Positions 61,937 to 64,000 of a stretch of DNA of 64,000 nucleotides are shown piece by piece. The position numbers and the translations under genes were made by a program. This DNA is from Cristatella mucedo. Lineage: Eukaryota > Bryozoa > Phylactolaemata > Cristatellidae. The first letter of the stretch is position 1; every line of letters begins with the position of its first letter. The notes beneath the pieces were generated by a model, which ran no database searches, was not told the DNA's origin, and saw only the letters and a list, made by a program, of their open reading frames with translations. Location: positions 2,660,501-2,724,500 of the forward strand of contig WPIO01000027.1 of NCBI GenBank assembly GCA_009760855.2, in the 5' to 3' direction.

Positions 61937-63854
61937 GTAAGTTTAGTGGCTCGAGCCACCTGAGAGTGAGGCCTGGCCACAGACCGCGAGCTAGCGCCTC
62001 AGCGAGGCGTGGCGGGACTCCTTGCCAGAGGCAAGGTGAGGCGTGGTGCGGGCAGCCTCTTTGCTTACGCGACGAGCTGTCGCCAAGCAGAGAAAGCCTA
62101 ATCGGAAGGAATTGTGCACCGTTGCCAGTTTGTGCAAACGGTCGGAGGGAGATGCTGCCCAAGGGAGTAGCGGTAGCTGGGCACCGACTCTTGCAATGCC
62201 TCACCCACCATTGAGTGGTGGCTCGAGTGGCAAGTGCTAGTGGTGAGGGCCTTTGCACTGCTGATCGTGGACCATCTCAAGTCGGTCCTGCACTCGGCTC
62301 GGCTCAGAGGCCACTCGGCTGGCCCCCGAGGCAAATCGATCAGGTTACACAGCCAAGCTATTTAATATTTCTACTGCGGCTCTCATAATGCACTAGTGTG
62401 TGCTACTCTGTTGCACTCCATTGTAATTGCATTGTCTATTGAGTGTGTCACGGCTGGTGGCTCACAGGAAGGCATCTTGGCAGCATCGGACAGACTGGGT
62501 GAAGGGTATTGAGAAGCGACACTGCAGCTGCAGCAGCAGATCATACATACAAGCCGAGCAGATGATGCGGCCATGCAGATCATACAGACAAGCAGCGCTT
62601 GACTGCCTTAACGGGTTTTTTACGAGAGCAACTGTGCGCTGTCGGCAATCAACATCCCCGTTGTTGACTCTGTCAACTTCGTCATTTCGGTTCCAGCTCC
62701 TTTGGCAGCTCTGTGTGTAGCTTGGCATGTAAACACGGTTTTCTTTTTGTCTCAAGTTCCTTTGAAGCGACTCAATAGAAGCTTATAGCTTATTTACCAG
62801 CCACTGTCTGTAGGTGGCAACAATATAGCACAGCAGTGAGTGTTCAAGTTAGCAAACCAATGTGAACAAGTTGGCAAATCAATGTGAACATAGTCGATGT
62901 GACCACAGGGACACAGCGTATGCATTCCTTTACCACTGATGATGTTGCATTAATAAATTATTGCAGATTAGCCAACGTTATTAGGATGGTCTGCACGTGA
63001 GTCTGTTGGCCTCCAGTAATCAGCAAGGCATATCTAAGGACCTTGCCGATGTGTGTCTTATGTTTAGCAACTCATGTTCGAGAGGCTTATTTACAGCCTT
63101 GCTATACATATGTTACTGCATATTATAGTATTATCCAACTGCCTCTAGTCCGTCCTTTAAAAGAATTAAACTAGCGATGGCTAAGCATAGGAATTGGGGA
63201 CTTCAGTAGGGCTAACAGCAGATCAACTTAGGCCAAGTACTATCTTTGGTCTAATCTTTGTATTGAGCACAAGTTTCGTCTGGTTTCCAGAATAATCCAT
63301 TTGTTTTAGTTTGTTCTAATGAAAGCCCCATCATTCCTTAATCGTTGATCTCGTGGGCTGTGCATCTACATAGGCTTGCCTTATTTTCCGATCAGGCTTT
63401 ATTGACTTTGTAGGGCTTCCATGATTTCTCTTTTTTCAGAATACTATCTTAGTAATGAAGAAAGAACTTGTAGTGCATAATCAAATCGATAACAACATTC
63501 GAATATTCATTAACATTCGAATTCGCTAATGCTAAATATTATTGTACTAGTAAGATTTTGTTTTGCATCTTCGTCAATGAAACCATGCAAACCCTTATAT
63601 GTAAGCATAAGTTCAAAAGCTGTGCTTATATTGATCAGCAGAGGTAATGCACCAAGCCCGCCACGAAGCGGTTGGTTTGATACATTTGTACACACATAGA
63701 GACGTTATGCTCGTAGAGAGTATTCACATATGGAGGTCTGCGTTTGGTCTCCTTGAGACAAGCCTGTTTTATAGCTGCTAGTGCAGCTTCTCTCTGAGGA
63801 CAGCATGGCAGTTATCGAGATATGCAGCAGTCCTTTCCTGTTGGATTCGCGCAG
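61937..63854. other. Intron between the two Ig exons
   Basis: No exon, LINE or SINE recognised. 61940-62740 is open in several frames but without splice logic. 62740-63850 is AT-rich and CpG-poor. Confidence 0.5.
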
Positions 63855-63983
63855 GTAATCCACTCTGGAAGACCCCAGAATTCGTCTTGGGTTTGGAGGA
63901 CAAGACAGTGAAGAGTGGAACAAATCTGGTGCTACGAGTACACTTGCGTGCCGTGCCGAATCCGGTACTGCTGTGGTACAGAG
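63855..63983 (+). CDS. Exon encoding the first half of a second I-set Ig domain
   Basis: The acceptor GATTCGCGCAG (AG at 63853-63854) gives phase 1 entry. The last base A of the previous exon joined to GT gives serine, so the two Ig exons join perfectly. It reads NPLWKTPEFVLGLEDKTVKS (linker and strand A), LVLRVHLRAVPNPVLLWYR (strands B-C with the core tryptophan). It is cut at the donor CAGAG|GTAAGC (GT at 63984), phase 1. The rest of the domain must lie beyond the window. The B-strand position again lacks cysteine. Splitting an Ig domain after the C-strand tryptophan is a familiar intron position in muscle Ig genes. The gene continues to the right. Confidence 0.9.
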
Positions 63984-64000
63984 GTAAGCGAGCGTCCAGC

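Overview
This is nuclear DNA from a multicellular animal, almost certainly an invertebrate bilaterian. It has spliced exons with GT/AG borders, multi-kilobase introns, hundreds of bases of (GA)n, (CA)n and (TA)n microsatellite, tRNA-derived SINEs and 5'-truncated non-LTR retrotransposons. There are no bacterial operons, ribosome binding sites or CRISPR arrays. A lophotrochozoan or flatworm-like host is possible, but the sequence does not decide it.

Layout. Positions 1-17 kb are intergenic: no convincing gene, dense decayed LINE and SINE pieces, and many CpGs. Positions 17.1-18.9 kb form a very GC- and CpG-rich island with GC boxes. It contains a short first coding exon (ATG at 18230) ending in a consensus GTAAGT donor. 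From about 19 kb to the end the sequence becomes CpG-poor and looks like the body of one plus-strand gene: small exons separated by introns of 1-12 kb filled with repeats. I traced ten exons: 18230-18277, 26936-27118, 29601-29730, 41585-41760, about 52898-53335, 54638-54806, 56784-57010, 60288-60431, 61657-61936 and 63855-63983. Their reading phases join without conflict. The gene runs off the right edge.

The predicted protein starts with a smoothelin-type repeat split over two exons. A long low-complexity S/A/P/Q-rich linker follows, then one complete and one partial I-set immunoglobulin domain of the intracellular muscle type (no B-strand cysteine). This suggests a large actin- or sarcomere-associated cytoskeletal protein. 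The pairing of a smoothelin repeat with I-set domains is the most interesting feature of the window.

Repeats. Two LINE families dominate. LINE-A has a 3' end with a hairpin (9-bp outer stem) and an ATT-repeat tail, and LINE-B has a different 3' end. Both carry reverse-transcriptase motifs of the CR1/Jockey type. Two tRNA-derived SINE families accompany them. The 3' end of SINE-B resembles that of LINE-A, which suggests it borrows the LINE-A machinery. Several copies are nested or lie as inverted pairs inside introns.
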